Positions 46,908-54,632 of a DNA stretch of 64,000 bases are shown piece after piece. Position 1 is the stretch's first letter. Each line of letters opens with the position of its first letter. This DNA comes from Knoellia aerolata DSM 18566 (GTDB lineage: Bacteria; Actinomycetota; Actinomycetes; Actinomycetales; Dermatophilaceae), in contig NZ_AVPL01000007.1 in NCBI RefSeq assembly GCF_000768695.1, positions 35,068 to 99,067 of the forward strand, in the 5' to 3' direction. The position numbers and the translations under genes were made by a program. The notes under the pieces are model-generated. The model did no database searches. It was not told the DNA's origin and was given only the letters and a program-made list of their open reading frames with translations.

Positions 46908-47607
46908 GCGGCTGCTCACGGTCGACACGCTGTCGGCCTTCCACGGCGAGGCGCAGGTGCTGCGGGACGTCTCCATCGACGTCTCCGTCGGCGAGGTCGT
47001 CACCCTCGTCGGCCGCAACGGCGCCGGCAAGACCACCCTGCTGCGCTCGATCATGGGTCTGCACAAGAACACCCGTGGGTCGATCGCGCTCGACGGCACG
47101 ACCCTCGACGGAAAGTCCGCCGACAAGCGGGCCCGGCTGGGGATCGGGTGGGTCCCGGACGACCGGGGGATCTACGCGACCCTCACCGTCGAGGAGAACC
47201 TCAGCCTCCCCCCGGTGGTCGACAAGGACGCCTCGTGGAGCCTGGACCGGATCTACGAGCAGTTCCCGGTCCTGCGCGAGCGACGCGACTTCCCGGGCAC
47301 CAAGCTCTCCGGTGGTGAGCAGCAGATGCTCGCCATGGCGCGCCCGCTGCGCGCCGGGTCGCGGCTCCTGCTCCTCGACGAGCCCAGCGAGGGCCTCGCA
47401 CCGGTGATCGTCAGCCAGATCGGCCAGATCATCCGCGACATCCGCAGCCAGGGTGTTGCCGTCCTGCTCGTCGAGCAGAACGTGAAGTTCGCCTCCACGG
47501 TGGCGGACCGCCACAACCTGCTCGCCCAGGGCGAGGTCGTCGAGAGCCTCGACAACGACGCGTTCCAGTCCCGCACGACCGAGCTCCTCCAGCACCTCGG
47601 CATGTAG
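46900..47607 (+). CDS. livF: Branched-chain-type ABC transporter ATP-binding protein (LivF)
   Basis: 235 residues from ATG 46900, with GGGAGG upstream, overlapping livG by eight bases. Walker A GRNGAGKTTLLRSIMGL, GWVPDDRGIYATLTVEENL, signature KLSGGEQQMLAMARPL, Walker B LLLDEPSEGLAPV and the LivF-type VLLVEQNVKFASTVADRH. Pairs with LivG. Confidence 0.92.
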   Translation: MAERLLTVDTLSAFHGEAQVLRDVSIDVSVGEVVTLVGRNGAGKTTLLRSIMGLHKNTRGSIALDGTTLDGKSADKRARLGIGWVPDDRGIYATLTVEENLSLPPVVDKDASWSLDRIYEQFPVLRERRDFPGTKLSGGEQQMLAMARPLRAGSRLLLLDEPSEGLAPVIVSQIGQIIRDIRSQGVAVLLVEQNVKFASTVADRHNLLAQGEVVESLDNDAFQSRTTELLQHLGM

Positions 47608-47698
47608 CCGAGCGCACCACCGCTCACGCACGACCAGCACCTCACACACCACCACCATCGACCGCCGGTTTCGGCAGACCACACCCCAGGAGGGGAAA

Positions 47699-48952
47699 AT
47701 GCGACACACCCGAATGATCAGCCTCGCGGCCATGGTGGCCGGCTCCGGCCTCGTCCTCACCGCATGCGGCAGCAGCGCGGGCGGTGGGCCCGCCGCCGCC
47801 TCCGGCAAGATCAGCGACGACAAGATCGTCCTCGCCGTCCTCAACGACCAGTCCGGCGTCTACAAGGACCTCTCCGGCCCCAACTCGGTCGAGGCCGTGA
47901 AGATGGCCGTCGAGGACTGGAAGGCCAAGCACAAGGACGACGCGGTCAGCAAGAACATCGAGGTCGTCACCGCGGACCACCAGAACAAGCCCGACATCGC
48001 CAACACCAAGGCGCAGGAGCTCTACGACCGGCAGAAGGCCGACATCATCCTCGACGTCCCGACCTCGTCCGCGGCCCTGGCCGTCGCGACGCAGGCCAAG
48101 ACGAAGAAGAAGGTCTACATCAACATCGGTGCCGGCACGACGGCGCTGACCGGCGCGCAGTGCAACAAGTACACCTTCCACTGGGCCTACGACACCTACA
48201 TGCTCGCCAAGGGCACCGGTGGCACGCTCACCAAGGACGGCGGCAAGAAGTGGAACGTCGTCTACCCCGACTACGCCTTCGGTCAGGACATGACCAAGTC
48301 GTTCGAGGGTCAGATCACCGCTGCCGGTGGCGCCATCGGCCAGAAGGTCCCGACCCCGTTCCCGAACGACAACTTCGCGACGTACATCACCAAGGCCGCC
48401 GCCGACAAGCCCGACGTCATCGGCACCATGCACGCCGGTGGTGACCTCATCAACTTCGTCAAGCAGTACAACCAGGCCGGGATCTCCGACCAGATCAAGC
48501 TCGCGGTCGGCCTGATGTTCATCACCGACATCCACAGCCTCGGCGCCGAGCAGTTCAAGGGCGTCACGTTCACCGAGGCCTGGTACTGGAACTTCGACGA
48601 GCAGAACCGCGCCTGGGCCGACAAGTTCCAGGCCAAGACGAAGACCCGCCCGTCGTTCGCGCACGCCGCGAACTACTCCGCGGCCTTCAACTACCTCGAG
48701 GCCGTCCAGGAGGCCGGGTCCGACACCGGTGACGACGTCGTCGCCAAGCTCGAGGGCAAGAAGATCAACGACTTCTTCCTGCGCAACGGTGAGGTCCGCG
48801 CCGCCGACCACCGCGTCATCCACGACGCGTACCTGGCCGAGGTCAAGCCCGCCAGCGAGGTCAAGGAGGAGTGGGACTACGAGAAGATCGTCGCCACCAT
48901 CCCCGCGGCCGAGGCCTTCAAGCCGGTGGCCGAGTCCGGCTGCTCGATGTGA
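47699..48952 (+). CDS. ABC transporter substrate-binding lipoprotein (LivJ/LivK type)
   Basis: 417 residues from ATG 47699 behind an excellent AGGAGGGG. Signal peptide with lipobox LTAC, then a type I periplasmic-binding fold: KIVLAVLNDQSGVYKDLSGP, VTADHQNKPDIANTKAQELY, KKWNVVYPDYAFGQDMTKSF. It matches the subgroup seen with 3-hydroxybutyrate dehydrogenase-like genes rather than classical leucine binders. The ligand is not readable. The 91-base gap before it has no clear terminator. Confidence 0.88.
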   Translation: MRHTRMISLAAMVAGSGLVLTACGSSAGGGPAAASGKISDDKIVLAVLNDQSGVYKDLSGPNSVEAVKMAVEDWKAKHKDDAVSKNIEVVTADHQNKPDIANTKAQELYDRQKADIILDVPTSSAALAVATQAKTKKKVYINIGAGTTALTGAQCNKYTFHWAYDTYMLAKGTGGTLTKDGGKKWNVVYPDYAFGQDMTKSFEGQITAAGGAIGQKVPTPFPNDNFATYITKAAADKPDVIGTMHAGGDLINFVKQYNQAGISDQIKLAVGLMFITDIHSLGAEQFKGVTFTEAWYWNFDEQNRAWADKFQAKTKTRPSFAHAANYSAAFNYLEAVQEAGSDTGDDVVAKLEGKKINDFFLRNGEVRAADHRVIHDAYLAEVKPASEVKEEWDYEKIVATIPAAEAFKPVAESGCSM

Positions 48953-48995
48953 CGTCCCCACTCCACCGGTTCACCAGAGGTCACTGAGGTAGGCG

Positions 48996-49865
48996 ATGAG
49001 TGCATTCATCCAGTACACGCTGCAGGGTCTGGCGACGGGCGGGTTCTACGCCCTCGCCGCCCTGGGGCTGGCGGTCATCTTCGGCGTCATGGGGGTGGTC
49101 AACTTCAGCCACGGCGCCATGTACATGCTCGGCGCCGTCGGCTCGGCAGTGCTCCTCGACGTCGCTGACGTGCCGTTCTGGGGTGCACTCGTCGTCGTCC
49201 CGGTCCTGCTGTTCCTCTTCGGGATCCTCGTCGAGCGGCTGCTCGTGCGGTGGCTCCTGGCGCTCGACCCGCTGTACAACTTCCTGCTCACCTTCGGCCT
49301 CACGCTGCTCATCGTCGACCTCGTGAAGCGCCGCTACGGCGTCTCCGGGTTGCCGTACGAGCTCCCCGCCGGGCTGGAGGGGCGGGTGACCATCGGTGGT
49401 CTCAGCCTGTCGAGCTACCAGCTGTTCGCGGCCTTCTTCTCGGTGGCGCTCTGCATCGCGGTGTGGCTGCTCCTCACCAAGACCCGCATCGGCATGATCG
49501 TGCGGGCCTCGACCGAGGACGCCGAGCGCACCCGTGCGCTCGGGATCAACGTCGGTCGCTGGGTCACCCCCGTCTTCGGCTTCGGCATCGCCCTGGCCGG
49601 CGTCGCGGGTGTCCTGGCGGCCCCGTTCCGCGCGATCACCGCGGACATGGGCAGCAACTTCATCATCATCCTGTTCGCCGTCGTCGTCATCGGCGGGCTC
49701 GGCTCGATCCTCGGCGCGGTCATGGCCGGGTTCCTCGTCGGGCTCGTCGAGGCGTACGGCCAGGCCTACGCGCCGTCCTACGCGCAGGTCCTCATCTTCG
49801 TCCTCATGGCCGCGGTCGTCCTCGTCCGCCCGGCAGGACTCTTCGGCCGCGAGGAGGCCTCATGA
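48996..49865 (+). CDS. livH: Branched-chain-type ABC transporter permease (LivH)
   Basis: 289 residues with about eight membrane segments and the LivH marks GLATGGFYALAALGLAVIFG, GVVNFSHGAMYMLGA and the ATPase-contact loop ASTEDAERTRALGINVGRW. Start ATG 48996. The end overlaps livM by four bases. Confidence 0.92.
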   Translation: MSAFIQYTLQGLATGGFYALAALGLAVIFGVMGVVNFSHGAMYMLGAVGSAVLLDVADVPFWGALVVVPVLLFLFGILVERLLVRWLLALDPLYNFLLTFGLTLLIVDLVKRRYGVSGLPYELPAGLEGRVTIGGLSLSSYQLFAAFFSVALCIAVWLLLTKTRIGMIVRASTEDAERTRALGINVGRWVTPVFGFGIALAGVAGVLAAPFRAITADMGSNFIIILFAVVVIGGLGSILGAVMAGFLVGLVEAYGQAYAPSYAQVLIFVLMAAVVLVRPAGLFGREEAS

Positions 49866-50893
49866 GCGCCCAGCTCACCGAGACGACGCACGTGGAGACG
49901 GCGGCGTCGTCCGCCCCGGACCGCAGGCTCAACCCGTTCGTGCGGGCCGGCCTGCTGCTCCTCGCCCTGCTCGTCGTGCTCGCCCTGCCCTGGTACATCT
50001 ACCCGCCGGTGGCGATGGACATCGTCGCCTGGGGCCTGTTCGCGATCTCGATCGACCTGCTCCTCGGCTTCACCGGACTGCTCAGCTTCGGGCACGCCGC
50101 GTTCTGGGGCACGTCGGCCTACGTCACCGGCCTCATCGCCATCAGGTCCGGGCTGCCGTTCCCGGTCGCGATCCTCGGTGGCGCCGTGGTCGCGATGCTC
50201 ATCGCGGTGCCCACCGGCTACCTCGCCGTGCGCCGGACCGGCATCTACTTCGCGATGGTCACCCTGGCGTTCGCCCAGATGATCTTCTTCATCGCCAACC
50301 AGGCGCGAGACCTCACCGGAGGTGAGAACGGCCTCCAGGGGATCCCGAAGTCGTTCTTCGGGATCGAGACGGTCGAGACCGACCCGTTCTACTTCTACTA
50401 CGCGGCCCTCCCGCTCATCCTGCTCGGAGCGTTCATCGCCTGGCGGACCGTGTCCTCGCCGTTCGGCCGGGTGCTCCTCGCCATCCGCGACAACCCGGCC
50501 CGAGCCCGCGCGCTCGGCTACGACGTCGAGCGCTACAAGATCATGGTGTTCGTCATCTCGGCGGGCATCGCCGGCCTCGCCGGGGGAGTGTTCTCGGTCA
50601 GCCACGGGTTCGCCTCGCTGCAGGAGCTCGTCTGGCAGACCTCGGGCAAGGTCGTGCTCATCACCGTGCTCGGGGGCATCGGCACCCTGTGGGGTGGCCC
50701 CCTCGGCGCCGCCGTCGTGGTCCTCCTCGAGGACTACCTCGCCTCCTCGGGCTTCAACGGCATCGGCATCATCACCGGCTCGATCTTCGTCCTCATCGTC
50801 CTGCTCTTCCGCAAGGGCATCTGGGGCACCGTCGCGGACCTCGTGGCCAGGATCCGCAGCCGCGGCAGGACGCCGGGTCGACGCGATGCTTGA
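49862..50893 (+). CDS. livM: Branched-chain-type ABC transporter permease (LivM)
   Basis: 343 residues from ATG 49862, with about nine membrane segments. LivM marks: DLLLGFTGLLSFGHAAFWG, GIYFAMVTLAFAQMIFFI, LTGGENGLQGIP and the loop AIRDNPARARALGYDVERYK. It forms the channel with LivH. Overlaps livH by four bases and the dehydrogenase gene by eight. Confidence 0.92.
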   Translation: MSAQLTETTHVETAASSAPDRRLNPFVRAGLLLLALLVVLALPWYIYPPVAMDIVAWGLFAISIDLLLGFTGLLSFGHAAFWGTSAYVTGLIAIRSGLPFPVAILGGAVVAMLIAVPTGYLAVRRTGIYFAMVTLAFAQMIFFIANQARDLTGGENGLQGIPKSFFGIETVETDPFYFYYAALPLILLGAFIAWRTVSSPFGRVLLAIRDNPARARALGYDVERYKIMVFVISAGIAGLAGGVFSVSHGFASLQELVWQTSGKVVLITVLGGIGTLWGGPLGAAVVVLLEDYLASSGFNGIGIITGSIFVLIVLLFRKGIWGTVADLVARIRSRGRTPGRRDA

Positions 50894-51635
50894 GGGCCGC
50901 ACCGCCCTCGTCACCGGTGCGGCCAGCGGCATCGGCGCGGCGATCGTCGAGCGCCTCGCCGCAGCCGGCGCCCACGTGCACGCCGTCGACGTCGCCGCGG
51001 ACGCCCTCGACGGCCTCGTCAAGCAGGTCGGCGTCGAGCACGTCACCCCGTGGGTGATGGACCTCTCCGACCTCGACGGGCACGACAGCCTGCCGACCGA
51101 CATCGACGTCCTCGTCAACAACGCCGGCATCCAGCACGTGGCCCCGGTCCACGAGTTCCCCGTCGAGGAGTTCGAGCGGATCCACCGGATCATGCTGCTC
51201 TCCCCGTTCCGGCTCGTGCGGGCGTGCCTGCCCCACATGTATGCCGCGGGCTGGGGTCGCGTCGTCAACGTCTCGTCCGTGCACGGCCTGCGGGCGAGCC
51301 CGTTCAAGTCGGCCTACGTCTCGGCGAAGCACGGTCTCGAGGGTCTGAGCAAGGTCGTCGCCCTCGAGGCCGGCGACAAGGGCGTCACGAGCAACTGCGT
51401 CAACCCGGCCTACGTGCGGACTCCGCTGGTGGAGAAGCAGATCAGCGCGCAGGCCCAGACCCACGGCATCCCGGAGTCGCAGGTCCTCGCGGAGGTCATG
51501 CTGACGCCGGTCGCGGTCAAGCGGCTCATCGAGCCGTCCGAGGTCGCCGACCTCGTCGCGTTCCTCTGCGGGCCGTCGTCGGCCTCGATCTCGGGAAGCT
51601 CGTTCACGATGGATGGTGGCTGGACCGCTCACTGA
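50886..51635 (+). CDS. 3-hydroxybutyrate dehydrogenase-like short-chain dehydrogenase
   Basis: 249 residues from ATG 50886. NAD motif TGAASGIG, NNAGIQHVAPVHEFP, catalytic Ser in NVSSVHG and Tyr-Lys in SAYVSAKHG, with the 3-hydroxybutyrate dehydrogenase-like NPAYVRTPLVEKQI and FTMDGGWTAH ending. It would oxidise 3-hydroxybutyrate to acetoacetate with NAD. It overlaps livM by eight bases, so it is made with the importer, which suggests that the importer brings in its substrate. Confidence 0.85.
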   Translation: MLEGRTALVTGAASGIGAAIVERLAAAGAHVHAVDVAADALDGLVKQVGVEHVTPWVMDLSDLDGHDSLPTDIDVLVNNAGIQHVAPVHEFPVEEFERIHRIMLLSPFRLVRACLPHMYAAGWGRVVNVSSVHGLRASPFKSAYVSAKHGLEGLSKVVALEAGDKGVTSNCVNPAYVRTPLVEKQISAQAQTHGIPESQVLAEVMLTPVAVKRLIEPSEVADLVAFLCGPSSASISGSSFTMDGGWTAH

Positions 51636-51684
51636 CTGACGCGCGGGGCTGTCGCCCTCACACGGCGATGCGCCGCAGGTCGTC

Positions 51685-51787
51685 GCCCGCACGTGTCTGT
51701 TCGCCGCAGTCCCATCCGCGCCTCGCGCGCTGCGCGCACTCCGCGCTCCCGCCAGGCCCAGCCAGCGGCGAACAGACACGTGCGGGC
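51685..51787. repeat. Long inverted repeat between convergent genes
   Basis: A 23-base arm (51685-51707, containing CGCACGTGTCTGTTCGCC) returns as an exact reverse complement at 51765-51787, with 57 bases between. It fills a 200-base gap between the dehydrogenase and rRNA methyltransferase genes. The loop is itself repetitive (GCGCGC runs), and GGGTCTGTTCGGC just outside echoes the arm. It may be a terminator or a small non-autonomous repeat element. Confidence 0.65.
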
Positions 51788-51836
51788 TCCTCCGCCGGGT
51801 GGCTCGGCTCGGGTCTGTTCGGCTCGGGGTTTCTGC

Positions 51837-52976
51837 TCAGGCGCGGCGGCGGCTGGAGGTCACGGTGAACTTGGCGGTGCGCTGGACCTGTTTCGTCGAG
51901 CCGATGATCTTGTCGAGGATCGGGCGGTAGTTCTGGGGCGTGTTCCAGACGCACCAGAGCTCGCCGCCGGGCGCGAGGACCCGGGCGACGTCGGCGAAGA
52001 GCCGCTCGGCGAGCCCCGAGTGCACGGCGGCGCCGACGTGGAAGGGCGGGTTGAGGACGACGAGCTGCGCCGAGGCGTCGGGCTCGGTCTCGAGCGCGTC
52101 GGCCCGGACCACGTCCACCCGGGCGGCGACGCCGTTGGCCTCCGCGGTCGCGACGGTCGACCTCACGGCCGCGGACGACTGGTCGGTGGCGAGCACCTGC
52201 AGGTTCGGTCGGGCGAGGGCCAGGGCGGCGGCGACCACGCCGCTGCCGGAGGCGAGGTCGATGGCGCGCTCGGCCGCACGCATGTCGGGGATGTGCTCGA
52301 GCAGGAGCCGGGTGCCGATGTCGATGCCCGTCCCGGCGAAGACGCCACCGTGGCCGACGACCGTGAGGCCCAGATCCTCGTGACGCTGACGGTGCGGCCA
52401 GTCGCCGGCGACGTCGCGGCGGGGCGTGGTGGCGTGCAGGACGCGGGACTTCTGCCGGGCCAGGCTGGCGTTCACGTCGCCGAACGACGCCGCGAGGACC
52501 TCGTTCATGTTGCGCGTCATGTGCTTGACCCGGCCGCCGGCGACGAGCCGGACCTCCGGGTGGGCATGGGCGGCCACGAGCTGGGCGACCTCGTCGAGCT
52601 CGTCGAGCGAGCGCGGGAGCTGGAGCAGGACGAGCCGTGCGCCGTCGACGAGGGTCGCGTCGAGCGGGTGGTGCTCGAAGGGCAGGGCCTCGCCGTCCCG
52701 GCCGATTCCGCGACGGGCGGCGTTGGCCGCCAGGGCGCGTTCGCCGAGGACACCGTCCTGGTGCACGCGCACCCGGGACGCCCCGAGGGCGACGGCACCG
52801 AGGGTCAGGGCTCCGTGGCGGTCACCGATGACGACGACGTCGTCGCGACCGTCGGGCAGTGGCCCGGCCTCGTCGAGGACGAGCCGGTCGCTCGCGTCCC
52901 AGGCCTGGAGGTTCGGTGCCTCGACGTCCGGCCAGCGGCGCAGGTCGTCCCAGTCGTCCAGCGAGGTGGTCGTCAC
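51837..52976 (-). CDS. RlmG/RsmC-like rRNA guanine-N2 methyltransferase
   Basis: 379 residues from GTG 52976, close to the size of E. coli RlmG. The N-terminal half is a degenerate methyltransferase-like domain and the C-terminal half the active one: ERAIDLASGSGVVAAALAL for SAM and VVLNPPFHVG, the NPPF motif of m2G enzymes. It probably modifies 23S G1835 or 16S G1207 (E. coli numbers). The start lies two bases after the murA-like stop, so the genes are coupled. Confidence 0.83.
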   Translation of the reverse strand: MTTTSLDDWDDLRRWPDVEAPNLQAWDASDRLVLDEAGPLPDGRDDVVVIGDRHGALTLGAVALGASRVRVHQDGVLGERALAANAARRGIGRDGEALPFEHHPLDATLVDGARLVLLQLPRSLDELDEVAQLVAAHAHPEVRLVAGGRVKHMTRNMNEVLAASFGDVNASLARQKSRVLHATTPRRDVAGDWPHRQRHEDLGLTVVGHGGVFAGTGIDIGTRLLLEHIPDMRAAERAIDLASGSGVVAAALALARPNLQVLATDQSSAAVRSTVATAEANGVAARVDVVRADALETEPDASAQLVVLNPPFHVGAAVHSGLAERLFADVARVLAPGGELWCVWNTPQNYRPILDKIIGSTKQVQRTAKFTVTSSRRRA

Positions 52977-52978
52977 GG

Positions 52979-54514
52979 TCAGATGTCGCGGAAGATCTCG
53001 ATGGTCGCGCCGAGGGCGTTGAGGCGCTCGGCGAGGTCCTCGTACCCGCGGTTGATGACGTAGACGTTGCGCAGCACCGAGGTGCCGTTCGCCGCGAGCA
53101 TGGCGAGCAGCACGACGACACCCGGGCGCAGCGCGGGCGGGCACATGACCTCGGCCGGGCGCCACTTGGCGGTGCGGCCGGTGATCATCACGCGGTGCGG
53201 GTCGAGCAGCTGCACCTGGGCGCCGACCTTGGTGAGCTCGGTGAGGTAGATCGCCCGGTTCTCGTAGACCCAGTCGTGGATCATCGTCGTGCCCTCGGCG
53301 CAGGCCGCGATGAGCGCGAAGAAGGGGAGGTTGTCGATGTTGAGGCCGGGGAACGGCATCGGCGCGATCTTGTCGATCGGCGCGGTGAGCTGGCTCGGCA
53401 GGATCGTGATGTCGGCGAGCCGGGTGTGGCCGTTCTTGGCGAGGTACTCGTCGGAGATCTCGTACTGCAGGCCCATCCCGTCGAGAGTCGCGAGCTCGAT
53501 CTCGAGGAACTCGATCGGGGCGCGCTCGATGGTGATCGAGGACTCGGTGACGACGGCCGCGGCGATGAGGCTCATGGCCTCGATCGGGTCCTCGCTGGGC
53601 GAGTAGTCGACATCGACGTCGATGGAGTCGCGGCCCGTGACCGTGAGGGTCGTCGTGCCGATGCCCTCGATCGTCACGCCGAGCTTCTGGAGGAAGAAAC
53701 AGACGTCCTGGACCATGTAGTTCGACGACGCGTTGCGGATCACCGTGGTGCCCGGGTGCAGGGCCGCGGCGAAGAGCACGTTCTCGGTGACGGTGTCGCC
53801 ACGCTCGGTGAGGACGATGGGCTTCTCGGGCCGCTTGCTCTTGTCGACCTTGGCCTCGTAGAAGCCGTGCGTGGCCGCGACGTCGAGGCCGAACGACTGC
53901 AGGGTCGTGAGGTGCGGCTCGACCGTGCGCGTCCCGAGGTCGCAGCCGCCGGCATACGGCAGGGAGAAGGAGTCGAACTGGTGCAGCAGCGGTCCGAGGA
54001 ACATGATGACGGTGCGCGTGCGGCGGGCCGCGGCGATGTCGATGCCGTCGAGGTCGAGGACGGCCGGCGGGATGATCTCGAGGTCGCTCGTGCCCTCGAG
54101 CCAGCGAACCTTGACGCCCATCGAGGTGAGCACCTCGATGATGCGGTTGACCTCCTCGATGCGCGCGAGGTTGCGCAGGGTGGTGCGGCCCTTGTTGAGC
54201 ATCGCGGCGCAGAGCAGGCCGACGGCGGCGTTCTTGCTCGTCTTGACGGGGATGGAGCCGGACAGCTTCGCGCCGCCGACGATCCGCAGGTGCTGGGGGC
54301 CGCTGTGGCCCAGGGAGACGAACTCGCTGCCGAGGGTCTCGCCGACGCGGGCGAGCATCTCGAGGCTGAGGTTCTGGCGGCCCTGTTCGATGCGGGCGAC
54401 GGCGCTCTGGCTCGTGCCGAGCTTGTCGGCGAGCTCGTTCTGGGTGAGGCCCTGATGGCGGCGCGCGTCCCGGATGAGGGTGCCGATACGAGTGAGGTAG
54501 CTGGACTCAGTCAT
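52979..54514 (-). CDS. HTH-domain fused UDP-N-acetylglucosamine 1-carboxyvinyltransferase (MurA-like)
   Basis: 511 residues. Residues 8-63 are a Cro/CI-type helix-turn-helix (TLIRDARRHQGLTQNELADK, then AVARIEQGRQNLS). Residues 75-505 are an EPSP-synthase-fold MurA domain, with SIPVKTSKNAAVGLLCAAML and the catalytic Cys191 in YAGGCDLGTRTVEPH, so PEP transfer to UDP-GlcNAc, the first step of peptidoglycan synthesis, looks possible. The end LRPGVVVLLAMLAANGTSV departs from the usual DLRAG. It is probably a second MurA-type protein that may also regulate its own gene. A TACGCT -10 seven bases before the ATG suggests a leaderless mRNA. Confidence 0.85.
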   Translation of the reverse strand: MTESSYLTRIGTLIRDARRHQGLTQNELADKLGTSQSAVARIEQGRQNLSLEMLARVGETLGSEFVSLGHSGPQHLRIVGGAKLSGSIPVKTSKNAAVGLLCAAMLNKGRTTLRNLARIEEVNRIIEVLTSMGVKVRWLEGTSDLEIIPPAVLDLDGIDIAAARRTRTVIMFLGPLLHQFDSFSLPYAGGCDLGTRTVEPHLTTLQSFGLDVAATHGFYEAKVDKSKRPEKPIVLTERGDTVTENVLFAAALHPGTTVIRNASSNYMVQDVCFFLQKLGVTIEGIGTTTLTVTGRDSIDVDVDYSPSEDPIEAMSLIAAAVVTESSITIERAPIEFLEIELATLDGMGLQYEISDEYLAKNGHTRLADITILPSQLTAPIDKIAPMPFPGLNIDNLPFFALIAACAEGTTMIHDWVYENRAIYLTELTKVGAQVQLLDPHRVMITGRTAKWRPAEVMCPPALRPGVVVLLAMLAANGTSVLRNVYVINRGYEDLAERLNALGATIEIFRDI

Positions 54515-54521
54515 GCGATCC

Positions 54522-54527
54522 AGCGTA
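54522..54527 (-). promoter_or_regulatory. -10 element of leaderless HTH-MurA gene
   Basis: TACGCT on the minus strand, seven bases before the ATG. AT-rich CATATGAGATATC (54533-54545) lies about 10 bases further upstream and is a candidate binding site for the encoded HTH domain. Confidence 0.4.
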
Positions 54528-54588
54528 TGTCACATATGAGATATCGCAAGTGTGCTGGTCAGCCGGGTCTGCCCTCCGCACGGGCCGG

Positions 54589-54628
54589 AGCGGACGGCAT
54601 ACGACCCTGAGGAGGTATGCCGCCCGCT
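54589..54628 (-). terminator. Terminator built from two CGGCATAC copies after fadB
   Basis: The arm 54589-54602 ends in CGGCATAC and the arm 54615-54628 begins with GTATGCCG. The 14-bp stem has one G-T type mismatch and a 12-base loop. It starts five bases after the fadB stop on the minus strand and separates fadB from the HTH-MurA gene. Confidence 0.7.
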
Positions 54629-54632
54629 CACC

